6,544 nucleotides of DNA from UBA10649 sp044233495 (GTDB taxonomy: Bacteria > Actinomycetota > Actinomycetes > S36-B12), in the NCBI GenBank assembly GCA_044233495.1, contig JBIIJX010000146.1:1-6544 (forward strand), given 5' to 3'. The position numbers were made by a program, and so were the translations under genes. Below, one piece after another: positions 6,356 to 6,544 of this stretch (its first letter is position 1; the number at the start of each line of letters is the position of its first letter). Under the pieces are notes generated by a model. That model saw only the letters and a list, made by a program, of their open reading frames with translations, was not told the DNA's origin and ran no database searches.

Positions 6356-6544
6356 AGCCGCGCCCGGTGCGTCCGGCCGCGGTGGTCATGGGCAGTCGTG
6401 GGTCGGGCACCTGATCGGCCCAGCTCTCACGGATCCAGTGGTGCGAGGGGTCGTCGCAGAAGGCCATCGAGCGGTCCTCGGCGGGGCCGGCGAGCACGTT
6501 CAGGAAGTACATCGGGTACTCCGGAGGTGCGACGGTCGGCCCGT
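6354..6544 (-). CDS. iolB: 5-deoxy-glucuronate isomerase, C-terminal fragment cut by window edge
   Basis: Only the last 62 residues and the TAG stop are inside the window; the gene continues beyond base 6544. IolB is a cupin-fold isomerase of about 270-300 residues that converts 5-deoxy-D-glucuronate to 2-deoxy-5-keto-D-gluconate, the step after IolD. Seen: APPEYPMYFLNVLAGP followed by FCDDPSHHWIRESW, the family's conserved C-terminal pattern of a tyrosine-rich strand ending in LNVxAGP and then a DDPxHxWIRxxW motif. The last residues (LPMTTAAGRTGRG) are a variable polar tail. The fragment is too short for the ORF threshold usually applied, but it is convincing by motif and by its position next to iolD. 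No metal ligands are visible, because they lie upstream of the window edge. Confidence 0.9.
   Translation of the reverse strand, partial: GPTVAPPEYPMYFLNVLAGPAEDRSMAFCDDPSHHWIRESWADQVPDPRLPMTTAAGRTGRG

Overview
The window is a stretch of high-GC DNA in which every supportable gene lies on the minus strand and is packed into one probable operon for myo-inositol catabolism. Strong G/C bias at third codon positions, purine-rich Shine-Dalgarno sites and gene overlaps suggest an actinobacterium. That assignment is inferred from composition and protein style, and the genus cannot be fixed from this window.

In transcription order (from high to low coordinates) the layout is: the 3' end of iolB (5-deoxy-glucuronate isomerase, cut by the right edge); a second, larger Gfo/Idh/MocA oxidoreductase; iolD (trihydroxycyclohexane-1,2-dione hydrolase, ThDP-dependent); iolG (inositol 2-dehydrogenase); a phytanoyl-CoA dioxygenase (PhyH) family Fe(II)/2-oxoglutarate oxygenase; a 70-base spacer containing a 25-codon reading frame; and the first 350 codons of iolA/mmsA (CoA-acylating (methyl)malonate-semialdehyde dehydrogenase, cut by the left edge). 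The complete genes are separated by 14, 4, -1 and 5 bases, so transcription from one upstream promoter and translational coupling are likely. No promoter, terminator, RNA gene, mobile element or CRISPR array was seen.

The standard pathway is: IolG oxidises myo-inositol to 2-keto-myo-inositol; IolE dehydrates it; IolD opens the ring to 5-deoxy-D-glucuronate; IolB isomerises this to 2-deoxy-5-keto-D-gluconate; IolC phosphorylates it; IolJ cleaves it to dihydroxyacetone phosphate and malonate semialdehyde; IolA converts the semialdehyde to acetyl-CoA. IolE, IolC and IolJ are not in this window.

The two non-canonical members deserve most attention. The PhyH-type oxygenase has an intact metal triad and is tightly coupled to iolG. 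The second Gfo/Idh/MocA enzyme sits between iolB and iolD. Together they suggest that the operon handles an inositol derivative or stereoisomer besides myo-inositol; this is inference. The phyH-mmsA junction, where a mini-ORF joins both neighbours through ATGA overlaps, is the most unusual small-scale structure.
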